Source: UBA1715 sp964346725 (GTDB lineage Bacteria > Bacteroidota > Bacteroidia > Bacteroidales > UBA1715). Taken from it: 64,000 bases of DNA. Both the position numbers and the translations under genes were made by a program. The notes beneath the pieces are model-generated. The model saw only the letters and a program-made list of their open reading frames with translations. It made no database searches and had not been told where the DNA came from. The stretch is taken from NCBI GenBank assembly GCA_964346725.1, contig CAYFVM010000002.1, positions 109,600 through 173,599 of the forward strand, given 5' to 3'. Below are positions 63,951 to 64,000 of this stretch, one piece after another. Positions within the stretch are counted from its first letter, which is position 1. Every line of letters begins with the position of its first letter.

Positions 63951-64000
63951 GCGAATGTAGTATTGCCAATAACCTATGTCGGTTGTGAATTGCTTTCAAA

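Noticed and set aside
1..64000. CRISPR arrays, rRNA genes, intact insertion sequences, riboswitches
   Set aside because: I looked for regularly spaced repeats, rRNA-like sequence, transposase frames and known riboswitch cores and found none that I could support by eye.

Overview
This is A+T-rich chromosomal DNA from a member of the Bacteroidota, most likely the order Bacteroidales. The evidence is: many promoter-like sites of the Bacteroides type (TTTG/TTG, about 19 bases, TAnnTTTG) instead of -35/-10 boxes; almost no Shine-Dalgarno sequences; lineage-typical families (DUF3098, DUF4294, LptC as a lipoprotein, a type B L31, a 29-residue COX24/AURKAIP1-like protein); several lipoproteins with a Cys after a short leader; and a fumarate reductase/succinate dehydrogenase operon of cytochrome b, flavoprotein and FeS subunit. 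The sequence is from a draft assembly: a 100-N gap lies at 58426-58525. Nearly all of it is ordinary housekeeping core.

Layout. 1-6047 (minus): proB (cut by the window edge), ligA, dprA and three packed genes of unknown envelope proteins, one with two GldN-like repeats. 6147-7853 (plus): ychF and a TRIC-type channel. 7956-18466 (minus): rpmE2, a MORN-repeat protein, an RNase G/E, the tiny COX24-like gene, an HU protein, a lipoprotein, a PpiD-like foldase, and an operon coaX / outer-membrane protein / TPR protein / lptC / small membrane protein. 18727-25329: a DUF4294 gene, a sugar transferase, a radical SAM protein and the frd/sdh operon. 25498-32413 (plus): one compact run of glyS, ftsX, DUF3098, uppP, truB, queA, a glycosyltransferase and ung, several of them overlapping by 1-4 bases.

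32414-34894 is the least ordinary stretch: interspersed repeats, a lipoprotein, and a DUF1016/PDDEXK nuclease gene carrying two in-frame palindromes. Then follow trpS coupled to a cyclase-like gene, a GH65 phosphorylase with a PnuC-type transporter, a DUF58 protein, dnaE-trxA, truA, a SNF2 helicase, a transglutaminase-like protein without its catalytic Cys and His, a broken outer-membrane gene beside its intact paralogue, an aminotransferase, an acyltransferase, lpxD, a beta-propeller lipoprotein, radC, a lipoprotein with a split FISUMP domain, pyrH, and the rplM-rpsI-rpsB-tsf ribosomal operon. A tRNA-Lys(CTT) with its own promoter and terminator, then a possible integrase remnant, close the window.

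I found no CRISPR array, rRNA, intact mobile element or recognisable defence island. The most useful observations are the 55-bp duplication that explains the N gap, the twice-broken paralogue at 51260-51945, the protein-coding palindromes in the DUF1016 gene, the strong Shine-Dalgarno before the 29-codon gene, the trpS-coupled cyclase-like gene, the split FISUMP domain and the duplicated GldN-like lipoprotein next to dprA.
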